Part shown: positions 1-6,085 of the stretch, in pieces | How the letters are laid out: every line of letters begins with the position of its first letter | Numbering within the stretch: the stretch's first letter is position 1 | NCBI GenBank assembly: GCA_014379705.1 | Contig: JACMLI010000478.1 | Coordinates: 1 to 10,463 of the forward strand | Origin: Gemmatimonadaceae bacterium | GTDB lineage: Bacteria > Gemmatimonadota > Gemmatimonadetes > Gemmatimonadales > Gemmatimonadaceae | Reading direction: 5' to 3' | DNA length: 10,463 nucleotides | Notes under the pieces: model-generated | Databases searched by the model: none | Told to the model about the DNA's origin: nothing | What the model saw: only the letters and a program-made list of their open reading frames with translations | Position numbers and translations under genes: made by a program

Positions 1-1
1 C

Positions 2-856
2 GACGCCGGGAGCGCCGCCGGTGCCGTGCGCATCGTGACCTTCACCGTGCGTGGCCGCCTCGCGGCCGGTCGCCACGTGATTGCCGCGTCGGCGTCGAGT
101 GGCGGGCAGTCCTTCGCCACCGGCTACGTCCCGGTGAGTTACGAACACATCCGCACGCAACGGCTCTACCGTCCGTCGTCGCTGGCGATCAGCGCCGTGG
201 ACCTTCAGCTGCCACGGGGCGTCGCGATCGCCTACATCGCGGGCGTGGGAGACAACATCGCGCCCGTCCTCCAGCAGCTGGGGCTCGACGTCACCGTGAT
301 CGACCCGGCGACGTTGTCGCGCACCGACCTGGCGCGCTTTTCGTCGGTTGTCGTCGGCACGCGGGCTTACGAGGCGCATCCCGCACTCGTCGCCAGCAAC
401 GCGCGGCTCCTCGCCTACGCACGCAACGGCGGCACGCTCGTCGTGCAGTACGGGCAGCAGGAGATGCTGATGCCGGGGATCATGCCGTACCCCATCACGC
501 TCGGTCGTCCGGCCGATCGCGTGACGGTGGAAGGTTCACCGGTCACCATCCTCAACCCGGCCGCGCAGGTGCTCAATGCGCCGAACCGGATTTCCAGCGC
601 CGACTTTGCCGGCTGGATGCAGGATCGCTCACTTTACATGCCACGCACGTTCGATCCCGCGTACCAGGCGCTGCTCGAGATGCATGACCCGTCCGAGCCG
701 GAGAATCGCGGCGCCCTCCTCGTCGCGCCCCTCGGCCGCGGCACGTACGTGTACACGTCGCTCGCCTTCTTCCGGCAGTTGCCGAATGGGGTGCCTGGCG
801 CCGCACGCCTGTTCGTGAACCTGCTGAGCGCGCGTCCCGAGCGCGTCGCGCAGTAA
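2..856 (+). CDS. PIG-L family deacetylase, C-terminal part (5' end outside window)
   Basis: The frame is open from the first full codon at 2 to TAA at 854-856, so the gene begins upstream; the GTG at 26 is only an internal codon. What is visible is the C-terminal part of a long PIG-L/LmbE-like protein, recognised from family memory (segments such as YEHIRTQRLYRPSS, RSLYMPRTFDP, GRGTYVYTSLAFFRQLP). An alpha/beta segment near nt 221-457 (VAIAYIAGVGDN, then VVVGTRAYE and GGTLVVQYGQ) looks like the class I glutamine amidotransferase-like (ThuA-like) fold found at the end of these proteins; no catalytic Cys is evident, so it is probably not an active amidotransferase. The N-terminal zinc-dependent N-deacetylase domain, which would act on an acetylated sugar or similar substrate, lies off the window, so the activity cannot be judged here. 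ndh starts 33 nt downstream on the same strand. Family call fairly sure; substrate unknown. Confidence 0.8.
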   Translation, partial: DAGSAAGAVRIVTFTVRGRLAAGRHVIAASASSGGQSFATGYVPVSYEHIRTQRLYRPSSLAISAVDLQLPRGVAIAYIAGVGDNIAPVLQQLGLDVTVIDPATLSRTDLARFSSVVVGTRAYEAHPALVASNARLLAYARNGGTLVVQYGQQEMLMPGIMPYPITLGRPADRVTVEGSPVTILNPAAQVLNAPNRISSADFAGWMQDRSLYMPRTFDPAYQALLEMHDPSEPENRGALLVAPLGRGTYVYTSLAFFRQLPNGVPGAARLFVNLLSARPERVAQ

Positions 857-877
857 GGGCGTCCTTCCCCGGGCACC

Positions 878-883
878 TATCTT
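878..883 (+). promoter_or_regulatory. -10-like box TATCTT immediately upstream of ndh
   Basis: TATCTT ends 6 nt before the ndh ATG at 890, in a 33-nt gap that contains no purine-rich Shine-Dalgarno. A transcript from such a box would start at or within a nucleotide or two of the ATG, giving a leaderless mRNA. No convincing -35 is visible, and co-transcription with the upstream deacetylase is also possible. This is inferred from spacing only. Confidence 0.35.
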
Positions 884-889
884 CCATCC

Positions 890-2143
890 ATGCAACGACC
901 GCACGTCGTGATCGTGGGTGGTGGATTCGGCGGGATCGCCGCGGCGCAGGCCATGCGCCGCGGCAACGTCGACATCACGGTCATCGATCGCCACAATCAC
1001 TTCGTCTTCCAGCCGCTGCTGTACCAGGTCGCGTCGGGTGGGCTCGCGCCGAGTGACATTGCGGTGCCGATCCGATGGTACCTGCGCCAGCAGGAGAACA
1101 CCAACGTCCTGCTCGGCGACGTGACGGCGATCGACCTCGAGGCGCGCACGGTCTCGATCGACGATGGCCGCCGGGTGGAGCGCTACGACTACCTCGTGGT
1201 CGCCGCCGGCACCCGGCACGCCTACTTCGGCCACGATGACTGGGAGCGGGATGCGCCGGGGCTCAAGTCGTTAGGCGACGCCTTGCACATCCGCACGCGA
1301 TTCCTCAGCGCGTTCGAGCAGGCGGAGTTCAGCGATGACCCCGCGGAGCGCGTGGCATGGCAGACCATCGTGATCGTGGGGGGCGGACCCACCGGCGCCG
1401 AGCTCGCGGGCATCATGATGACCATCGCGCGCAAGGCGCTGCGCCAGGACTTCCGGCGCATCGATACCGCGCAGACGCGCGTGATCCTCGTGGAAGGGGG
1501 CCCGCGCATCCTGCCCACGTTCCCCGAGAACCTCTCGGCGCGCGCCCTCACCGACCTGCGCGCGATCGGCGTCGACGTGCGCCTCAATGCGATGGTCTCG
1601 CACGTGGATGGCGAGTCGGTGCGCATCGGCGACGAGGTGATCCCCACGCGCACCGTCTTCTGGGCGGCGGGCAACGTCGCCTCGCCACTCACCCGGCAAC
1701 TCGGCGTGCCCACCGATCGCTCCGGCCGCGTGCTCGTGGAGCCCGACCTCTCGATCCCCGGGCATTCCGAGGTGTTCGTGGTTGGGGACATTGCCGTGAC
1801 GACGCAGAAGGATGGTCGGCCGGTGCCCGGCGTCGCGCAGGGGGCGATCCAGGGAGGGGCGTGCGCCGGCGACAACGTGCTGCGGACCATCGGTCGGCGT
1901 GAGCGAAAGCCGTTCCGCTACTGGAACAAGGGCGATATGGCGACGATCGGCCGGCACAGCGCGGTGGCCGACCTCGGCGGCTCACTGCAGTTCGGCGGCA
2001 TCATCGCGTGGTTCCTGTGGATCTTCATCCACGTCACGTACCTCGCCGGCTTCCGCAACCGGTTGGTGGTGCTCGTGCAGTGGGCGTGGGAGTACTTCAC
2101 CTACGAACGCGGCGTTCGGCTCATCCTCGGCCGGCGTGGTTAG
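890..2143 (+). CDS. ndh: Type II NADH dehydrogenase (NAD(P)/FAD-dependent oxidoreductase)
   Basis: 417 aa, the usual NDH-2 length. It transfers electrons from NADH to membrane quinone without pumping protons, at the cytoplasmic face of the inner membrane. Visible: FAD-binding Rossmann motif VGGGFGG (9-15); QPLLYQVA (41-48), typical of NDH-2; VVAAGT (103-108); the second, NADH-binding motif VGGGPTGAELAG (163-174); FAD-contacting VVGD (297-300); the quinone-site signature AQGAIQGG (316-323); KGDMATIGRHSAVAD (347-361). The C-terminus has an aromatic/hydrophobic stretch (about 371-403) that would anchor the enzyme to the membrane. The ATG at 890 is the natural start because the FAD motif begins about 8 residues in. 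There is no Shine-Dalgarno; a TATCTT box lies just upstream. The TAG stop at 2141-2143 sits inside a GTTAGGC heptamer. The gene converges on the RES toxin gene. No key residues appear to be missing. Confidence 0.93.
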   Translation: MQRPHVVIVGGGFGGIAAAQAMRRGNVDITVIDRHNHFVFQPLLYQVASGGLAPSDIAVPIRWYLRQQENTNVLLGDVTAIDLEARTVSIDDGRRVERYDYLVVAAGTRHAYFGHDDWERDAPGLKSLGDALHIRTRFLSAFEQAEFSDDPAERVAWQTIVIVGGGPTGAELAGIMMTIARKALRQDFRRIDTAQTRVILVEGGPRILPTFPENLSARALTDLRAIGVDVRLNAMVSHVDGESVRIGDEVIPTRTVFWAAGNVASPLTRQLGVPTDRSGRVLVEPDLSIPGHSEVFVVGDIAVTTQKDGRPVPGVAQGAIQGGACAGDNVLRTIGRRERKPFRYWNKGDMATIGRHSAVADLGGSLQFGGIIAWFLWIFIHVTYLAGFRNRLVVLVQWAWEYFTYERGVRLILGRRG

Positions 2144-2159
2144 GCGGGGTCTGGGAACG

Positions 2160-2179
2160 GGACGAGTTTGATCTCGTCC
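2160..2179 (+). terminator. Hairpin after ndh, possible terminator without a U-tract
   Basis: GGACGAG (2160-2166), loop TTTGAT, CTCGTCC (2173-2179): a perfect 7-bp stem starting 17 nt after the ndh stop. It is not followed by a T-run but by tandem copies of its own right arm, so the stem could form with alternative partners. It lies between two convergent genes, where a terminator is expected. As an intrinsic terminator it is atypical. Confidence 0.35.
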
Positions 2180-2242
2180 ATCTCGTCCATCTCGTCCATC
2201 TCGTCCATCTCGTCCATCTCGTCCGCCTCGTCCCATCTCGTC
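2171..2242. repeat. 9-bp tandem repeat (ATCTCGTCC)n between convergent genes
   Basis: Six perfect head-to-tail copies of ATCTCGTCC occupy 2171-2224, followed by one variant (GCCTCGTCC, 2225-2233) and a phase-shifted remnant CATCTCGTC running into the toxin stop codon at 2241-2243. On the minus strand the unit is GGACGAGAT. Because 9 is a multiple of three, all frames stay open and give low-complexity peptides, but neither neighbouring gene extends through the tract. The first copy overlaps the right arm of the hairpin at 2160-2179. It is probably a slippage-prone minisatellite in untranslated sequence. Confidence 0.9.
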
Positions 2243-2954
2243 ACGGATGCGTCCATGCCACCGCCTCGACGTCGAAGTCAAAGGCGCCCTCGCTGCGCGA
2301 CCACTCGGTCCGCCACCAACGGACGCGTTCCCGGGTGACCATGAGGTGCCACGCTTCCTGCGCCAGGGGAGCGGGATGCGCGATCGCCACCGGGGTGAGC
2401 ACCGCGCCGCACCCGCCGTGCAGCGGGTCCCGCACCGACGCATAGCGGATCAGCCCCACGCCGGCGTCGCGCGCCGCCCTGCCTAACGCCTGGCATGCCG
2501 TGTAGTCGAGCGGGTCGGTCCATGCCTCACGCTGCGCGTCGAGGGGTGGCTCACGGCAATCGATGGCCGGCCCACTCACCAGGCACTGGAAGACAGTCTG
2601 TGGAGCGGGCTCGAGCCGCGTGAGCGCCGGACTGTCCAGCAGGAACCTCCAGCGCCAGTAGCCCAACTCGGCGCAGGCGGTACGCTGCTCCTCGGCGCCG
2701 TACAGGATTCCCGCCTCCATCGGGGCGCGGAAGCGACTCCCCCACGGGTTCCGGTAGCGAAAAGGCGTTGCGAGCAGGTAGTGGAGGCGCGACGAGCCAG
2801 GCGCGAGCGCGGGCTTCGCGTCTTCGATGAGCTCCTCGAGGAGACGCTGCTCGGCGCGCGTGTCCACCAGCGGCATGGTGGACACCACGTGCTGCGCCTC
2901 AACCGCCCGCCAGAGGGCGAGCTCGACGACCTCAGAGTCGGCCGCGAGCTGCAT
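2241..2954 (-). CDS. RES-domain toxin (NAD+ phosphorylase/glycohydrolase-like) of an Xre-RES toxin-antitoxin system
   Basis: 237 aa from ATG at 2954. Characterised RES toxins (MbcT, NatT, ParT) attack NAD+ or use it to modify a target, in the cytoplasm. Visible: an N-terminal LWRAVEAQHV segment (14-23), then GSRFRAPMEAGILYGAEE (72-89) containing the conserved Arg (R74 or R76) and Tyr, AELGYWR (95-101) with the conserved Glu (E96), and LIRYASVRDP (168-177) with the conserved Ser (S173), so the Arg-Glu-Ser set that names the family is present. The C-terminal tail (about 185-237) is Trp-rich (HLMVTRERVRWWRTEW). An in-frame GTG at 3017 would overlap the antitoxin by 86 nt; the ATG at 2954 gives a 23-nt overlap with the antitoxin end, typical of translationally coupled pairs. 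The TGA at 2241-2243 abuts the 9-bp repeat. A GTTAGGC sits at 2481-2487 on the coding strand. The mode of NAD+ attack is inferred from the family. Confidence 0.86.
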   Translation of the reverse strand: MQLAADSEVVELALWRAVEAQHVVSTMPLVDTRAEQRLLEELIEDAKPALAPGSSRLHYLLATPFRYRNPWGSRFRAPMEAGILYGAEEQRTACAELGYWRWRFLLDSPALTRLEPAPQTVFQCLVSGPAIDCREPPLDAQREAWTDPLDYTACQALGRAARDAGVGLIRYASVRDPLHGGCGAVLTPVAIAHPAPLAQEAWHLMVTRERVRWWRTEWSRSEGAFDFDVEAVAWTHP

Positions 2955-3312
2955 CGAGATACTGCACGGTGCGCACGAGCCCTTCCGCCGAGCGTACGAG
3001 GTCGGCGGGCCGTGCACCCAGCGCCGCGTTCGGCCCCGTCATCCAGACGCGTGCCTGCTCGCCATGCCCGACGACGGCGTCGAGGGAGCGGAAGACGCGC
3101 ACAAAGAGCACGGCAAGCTCCCACTCCTTCTTTCGGGCGGGTTCGAGCAGGTACGCACCGGCCACCAGGCGGGACGCCGTCGCTCGGCTCATGCCAAGGG
3201 TCTCGGCGAGGGCGGCCTGATTCAAGCCGAGGAATTCGGCGGCTCGGACCACCGCTTTGCTGAGGGTGGGGCCGGGGAGCGGTTGGACGAGGGAGTTGGG
3301 TATCGCAGACAT
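2932..3312 (-). CDS. Xre/MbcA/ParS-type antitoxin (helix-turn-helix plus DUF2384 toxin-binding domain)
   Basis: 126 aa from ATG at 3312. Residues about 27-53 (FLGLNQAALAETLGMSRATA and on) form a Cro/Xre-like helix-turn-helix, and about 64-126 form the DUF2384 toxin-binding domain: helical WELAVLFVRVFRSLD (64-78), then a conserved Gly/Trp stretch ending in RVWMTGPNAALGARPADLV, where the terminal helix is expected to block the RES active site. The order antitoxin first, toxin second and overlapping is standard for Xre-RES modules. The antitoxin should neutralise the toxin by direct binding and repress its own promoter. The frame runs on to a GTG at 3363, but that start would put the best promoter inside the gene, so I take the ATG at 3312. 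No strong Shine-Dalgarno precedes it; the predicted leader is about 13 nt. Confidence 0.88.
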   Translation of the reverse strand: MSAIPNSLVQPLPGPTLSKAVVRAAEFLGLNQAALAETLGMSRATASRLVAGAYLLEPARKKEWELAVLFVRVFRSLDAVVGHGEQARVWMTGPNAALGARPADLVRSAEGLVRTVQYLDAARGRL

Positions 3313-3317
3313 ATGGC

Positions 3318-3363
3318 GTGTTGCTCTGGAAACAATACGCTTGATTACGCTATTAAGCAACAC
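3318..3363 (-). promoter_or_regulatory. Promoter and candidate operator of the toxin-antitoxin operon
   Basis: On the minus strand TTGCTT (3360-3355) and TATTGT (3337-3332) are separated by exactly 17 nt, a good sigma70-like pair, with a start expected near 3325, about 13 nt before the antitoxin ATG. The pair lies within a perfect 8-bp inverted repeat: GTGTTGCT at 3318-3325 and AGCAACAC at 3356-3363 (plus strand). Between the boxes is an imperfect direct repeat with 10-bp offset, AGCGTAAT then AGCGTATT on the minus strand (3351-3344 and 3341-3334). The block is AT-rich in a GC-rich setting. Such architecture fits autoregulation by the Xre antitoxin; binding itself is inferred. Confidence 0.6.
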
Positions 3364-3427
3364 TCTGGCGATGGGATGACGCAGGGGCTATGGTCGCTCG
3401 CTTCATCCCTCATGTCCCGCCACCGCC

Positions 3428-5842
3428 ATGTCGCGTCTGCTCGCTGGGGCCGTCCTGTTCGCGCTCCCCGCGCTGGTCCACGGCCAATGGACGAACCGCT
3501 ACCCGAAGAATGTCGGGTTCGGCCATCAGGTCTACCTGGAAGGGTACGAGCTCCCGACGATGGGAAGTGGGCCGATGGATCCGGCACCATCGCCTGACGG
3601 AAAGACCATCGTGCTGGCTTCGCGAGGATGGCTCTGGCAGCTCGATCTGGCGACGGGCATCGCGAACCGACTGACGACGGGGGCCGGCGTCGACTCGCGT
3701 CCGGCCTGGTCCTCCGACGGACGGTCGATCGCGTTCGTTCGCGACAACGGAAGGACAACAGCGGTGTTCGTCCGAGACCTGGCGAGCGGCACAGAGCGCG
3801 AACTCGACCGGGGGATGGCCCTCGACCCCACGTTCACTCCTGACAGCAAGTCGGTCGTGTACTCGAATCTGCAGGATGGGGGCGACGTCGATCTTTGGCG
3901 CGTGAACCTGTCAGGCGGCATGCGCCAACGGATCACCACGGAGTTGGGGCTCGAGCTCAAGCCACAAATGCACCCGGACGGGAATCGGCTCGTGTACCTG
4001 TCGAAGACGCGAGCTGGCGGCGATCAGGTCAGATCGAGAACGCTCTCCGGCGCGGGTCAGGAGACGACACTTCTCCAAGGGGCGATCATTTCGCTCACTC
4101 GGCCCGCACTGAGCGCAGATGGTTCTGAAGTGGCGTACAGCTGGCCTGGTACTGGCGGATGGGAGCTCCGTGTAGTCGCCTTGGACAAACCGGCGGTATC
4201 AACGCTCCTCGTTGCCGAGCCCAGAGGGCGCCCGCTCACACCGGCATGGAGCCCGGATGGGAGGTGGATCTACTACACCGAAGCCGATGCAGGACAACAG
4301 CTTCACTTGTTTCGCGTAAACAGAAATGGCGGAGCTCCACAAGAGGTCTTTGTTCGTTCCTGGGACTATGGAACAGCGGTTGGTCGCATTGTCATCCGCA
4401 CGCCAACCGGGGTACGGCTGACTGCGCGTGATGTGGCTGGTCACCCCCTCGTGCCGACCAACGGCATGGTTCGATTCGACGGGCAGAACGGGCTCATTTA
4501 CTTCTACTCGGAGGGCAGCATCGAGTTGGAGGCCCCCGTCGGTGAAGTCGAAGTCACCGCTGTTCAGGGGCTCGCGACACCTCCAGTGACCGGGAAGTTC
4601 AGGGTCGGAGCCGGCGCCTCCGCCGACGCGACACTCACACCCGTTCCCGTATGGGACGCGACCGCGAAGGGCTGGTTCGCCGGCGACCACCACTTTCACC
4701 TGAACTACGGCGGCCAGATCGACCTCGCGCCGACCGACCTCTTCGCCCCGATGCGTGGCGAGGCCATGGACGTTGGCACGCCAATGCTGGCCAACCTTCA
4801 CAACCGGTTCGAGAACCAGGACCAGTGGTCGTTCCGATCCGCGGCATCCTCACCCTTTATCGTCTTCGCCCAGGAGGTCCGGTCGCACTTTCTCGGTCAC
4901 GTCGGACTCGTTGGCACGACGGAGCTTTTCTGGCCTTGGGTCTGGGGCCCGGGCTACGAGATGCACGGTCGCGATGATCGCACCAACGCCGAGCCACTGG
5001 CAGAGGGCCGTCGCCAAGGTGGGCTCGGCATCTACGTGCATCCTGTCATGGTGCCTCAGCCCTTCTCCGAGGCAGGGCTCGCCAGCGTGCCCATCGCCTT
5101 GATTCCCGACGCCGTACATGGCGCGTTCGACCTGCTCGAGATCTCTTGCCTGTGGAGCAGCGACCTCGGAAGCACCGAGCTCTGGTACCGCTTGTTGAAC
5201 GCTGGGCTACAGATCATGCCTTCGGCCGGTACCGATGTCATGGCTGACCTCCACCGCACGATGGCGATCGGTACGACGCGCGTCTACGTCCGCCCGGAGG
5301 GCCCACTCTCCTGGGGGAGCTACATGGCCGCGCTCAAGGCCGGACGCTCCTTCGTCACGACGGGCCCTATGCTGGAGTTCATGGTGGACTCCATGGGTCC
5401 CGGCGACGTCATCGTAAAGGGGAATCGTGAGGTCAGCTTCACGCTGGACGTGCATTCGGCGATGCCGGTCGACTCTATTTCGGTGGTCGTGAACGGCAGG
5501 GCCGTCTGGAGTGGCGCGACCCAGCCGTCGCCCTTCTCCAGGCGGTACGCGGGCAAGGTGCGGATCCCGGACGGTGGCTGGATTGGGGCACGTGTCGTCG
5601 GCCCGAAGGTCGACCGCTGGCCCGCGATGGCGAGCCAGGTGTTTGGCCACACGGCTCCGATCTGGATCGGGAGGAAAGGGTCGTCGGACCCGGTCGCGCG
5701 GCGTGGAGCCGTTGCTGAGCTGAGCCGGGCTCTCGACGTCGCCGAACAGCGCCTCGACGCTGGGTATGCCGGTGCGCCTATCCCCGTGCTCAAGGCCTAT
5801 TTCGCCAGCGCCCGTACGCGCCTGACGGTTCTCGGAAAGTAG
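3428..5842 (+). CDS. Secreted PD40 beta-propeller fused to a CehA/McbA-type PHP metallohydrolase
   Basis: 804 aa. Residues 1-20 (MSRLLAGAVLFALPALVHGQ) are a Sec signal peptide, so the protein acts outside the cytoplasm. Six TolB-like PD40 units follow, with cores near 53-65, 93-106, 135-147, 181-193, 227-239 and 273-285 (SPDGKTIVLAS, SSDGRSIAFVRD, SPDGRWIYYTE): probably a six-bladed propeller. After a beta-rich linker (about 315-405) comes a PHP-type metallohydrolase domain related to CehA (carbaryl hydrolase) and McbA: D420-x-H422-x-H424 in GDHHFHLNYGG, EVRSHFLGHVGLVG (E483, H491), H538 in YVHPV, and GTDVMADLH (D603, H609), so the likely metal ligands are present. The family hydrolyses ester, carbamate or amide bonds; the substrate here is unknown. 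The ATG at 3428 is chosen because it starts the signal peptide; it has no Shine-Dalgarno, and the ATG at 3412 is out of frame. Its middle (about 4050-4450) has more AT-ending codons than its neighbours. It is divergent from the toxin-antitoxin pair and followed by two hairpins. Confidence 0.85.
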   Translation: MSRLLAGAVLFALPALVHGQWTNRYPKNVGFGHQVYLEGYELPTMGSGPMDPAPSPDGKTIVLASRGWLWQLDLATGIANRLTTGAGVDSRPAWSSDGRSIAFVRDNGRTTAVFVRDLASGTERELDRGMALDPTFTPDSKSVVYSNLQDGGDVDLWRVNLSGGMRQRITTELGLELKPQMHPDGNRLVYLSKTRAGGDQVRSRTLSGAGQETTLLQGAIISLTRPALSADGSEVAYSWPGTGGWELRVVALDKPAVSTLLVAEPRGRPLTPAWSPDGRWIYYTEADAGQQLHLFRVNRNGGAPQEVFVRSWDYGTAVGRIVIRTPTGVRLTARDVAGHPLVPTNGMVRFDGQNGLIYFYSEGSIELEAPVGEVEVTAVQGLATPPVTGKFRVGAGASADATLTPVPVWDATAKGWFAGDHHFHLNYGGQIDLAPTDLFAPMRGEAMDVGTPMLANLHNRFENQDQWSFRSAASSPFIVFAQEVRSHFLGHVGLVGTTELFWPWVWGPGYEMHGRDDRTNAEPLAEGRRQGGLGIYVHPVMVPQPFSEAGLASVPIALIPDAVHGAFDLLEISCLWSSDLGSTELWYRLLNAGLQIMPSAGTDVMADLHRTMAIGTTRVYVRPEGPLSWGSYMAALKAGRSFVTTGPMLEFMVDSMGPGDVIVKGNREVSFTLDVHSAMPVDSISVVVNGRAVWSGATQPSPFSRRYAGKVRIPDGGWIGARVVGPKVDRWPAMASQVFGHTAPIWIGRKGSSDPVARRGAVAELSRALDVAEQRLDAGYAGAPIPVLKAYFASARTRLTVLGK

Positions 5843-5874
5843 CCCTCTGGCCTTCCGGAACGACGCGTGTCAGG

Positions 5875-5905
5875 GGGCCTCATCCAATGCAGCGGATAGG
5901 GGCCC
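5875..5905 (+). terminator. GC-rich hairpin downstream of the PHP hydrolase gene
   Basis: GGGCCTCATCC (5875-5885) pairs with GGAT(A)GGGGCCC (5894-5905): 11 base pairs including one G-U, with one bulged A (5898) and an 8-nt loop. It starts 33 nt after the stop codon at 5840-5842. No T-run follows, so it is a weak candidate as an intrinsic terminator; it may instead stabilise the mRNA 3' end. Confidence 0.4.
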
Positions 5906-5923
5906 TCGCCCGTTATGGAGGGG

Positions 5924-5948
5924 TGCCGCTGCCCGTCGCGCAGCGGCA
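5924..5948. terminator. Second perfect hairpin in the 5843-6085 gap
   Basis: TGCCGCTGC (5924-5932) and GCAGCGGCA (5940-5948) form a perfect 9-bp stem with a 7-nt loop. It follows the first hairpin by 18 nt and lies about 50 nt upstream of the TATAGA box. There is no U-tract on either side. It may be a back-up terminator or a regulatory structure. Confidence 0.4.
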
Positions 5949-5998
5949 TGGTCAGAAGGGTGCAGCTGTGGCTTGCTGAGCGCCTGACCTGAACCCAC

Positions 5999-6004
5999 TA
6001 TAGA
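5999..6004 (+). promoter_or_regulatory. Possible -10 box (TATAGA) of the DUF1592-DUF1552-ankyrin operon
   Basis: TATAGA is one of very few AT-rich hexamers in the 5843-6085 gap and lies downstream of both hairpins and 81 nt before the ATG at 6086. The nearest -35-like hexamer, TTGCTG (5973-5978), is 20 nt away, longer than ideal, so the call rests on the -10 alone. Apart from the two hairpins, this box and the direct repeat at 6015-6066, I see nothing else in this gap. Confidence 0.35.
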
Positions 6005-6014
6005 TGTCTCTCAG

Positions 6015-6066
6015 GGACGTCTGGAGTGGCGAATCGGCCAAACGGGCGTCGCTGGCGGACGTCTGG
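6015..6066. repeat. 10-bp direct repeat GGACGTCTGG, 42 bp apart, in the operon leader
   Basis: GGACGTCTGG occurs at 6015-6024 and again at 6057-6066; each contains the palindrome GACGTC, and a weaker copy (GATGTCTC) lies at 6003-6010. The 42-bp offset is close to four helical turns. Both copies lie between the TATAGA box and the start codon, where a repressor or translational control site could sit. Function is inferred from position only. Confidence 0.4.
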
Positions 6067-6073
6067 TCACCAC

Positions 6074-6077
6074 GGAG
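6074..6077 (+). promoter_or_regulatory. Ribosome-binding site that fixes the start of the DUF1592 protein
   Basis: GGAG lies 8 nt upstream of the ATG at 6086. It decides between this ATG and the in-frame GTG at 6026, which lacks such a site. It contrasts with ndh and the PHP hydrolase gene, which have no visible Shine-Dalgarno. Confidence 0.7.
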
Positions 6078-6085
6078 ACTCGGGC

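Noticed and set aside
2171..2242. CRISPR-like array
   Set aside because: The units are 9 bp with no spacers, so it is a simple tandem repeat.
1982..2443. Minus-strand frame encoding a Gly-Arg-Asp repeat peptide through the 9-bp tandem repeat
   Set aside because: The repeat is open in every frame because its unit is 9 bp; the rest of the frame overlaps the RES toxin and ndh as a shadow.
2955..3017. Upstream GTG start (3017) for the RES toxin
   Set aside because: It would overlap the antitoxin by 86 nt and encode an extension without similarity to the start of RES domains; the ATG at 2954 is the better choice.
2755..3312. Plus-strand frames over the toxin-antitoxin genes (for example 2827-3597)
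   Set aside because: They are Arg/Ser-rich shadows; the minus strand shows complete Xre and RES family motifs.
3313..3363. Upstream GTG start (3363) for the antitoxin
   Set aside because: It would place the TTGCTT/TATTGT promoter and the inverted repeat inside the coding region and adds residues not needed by the helix-turn-helix fold.
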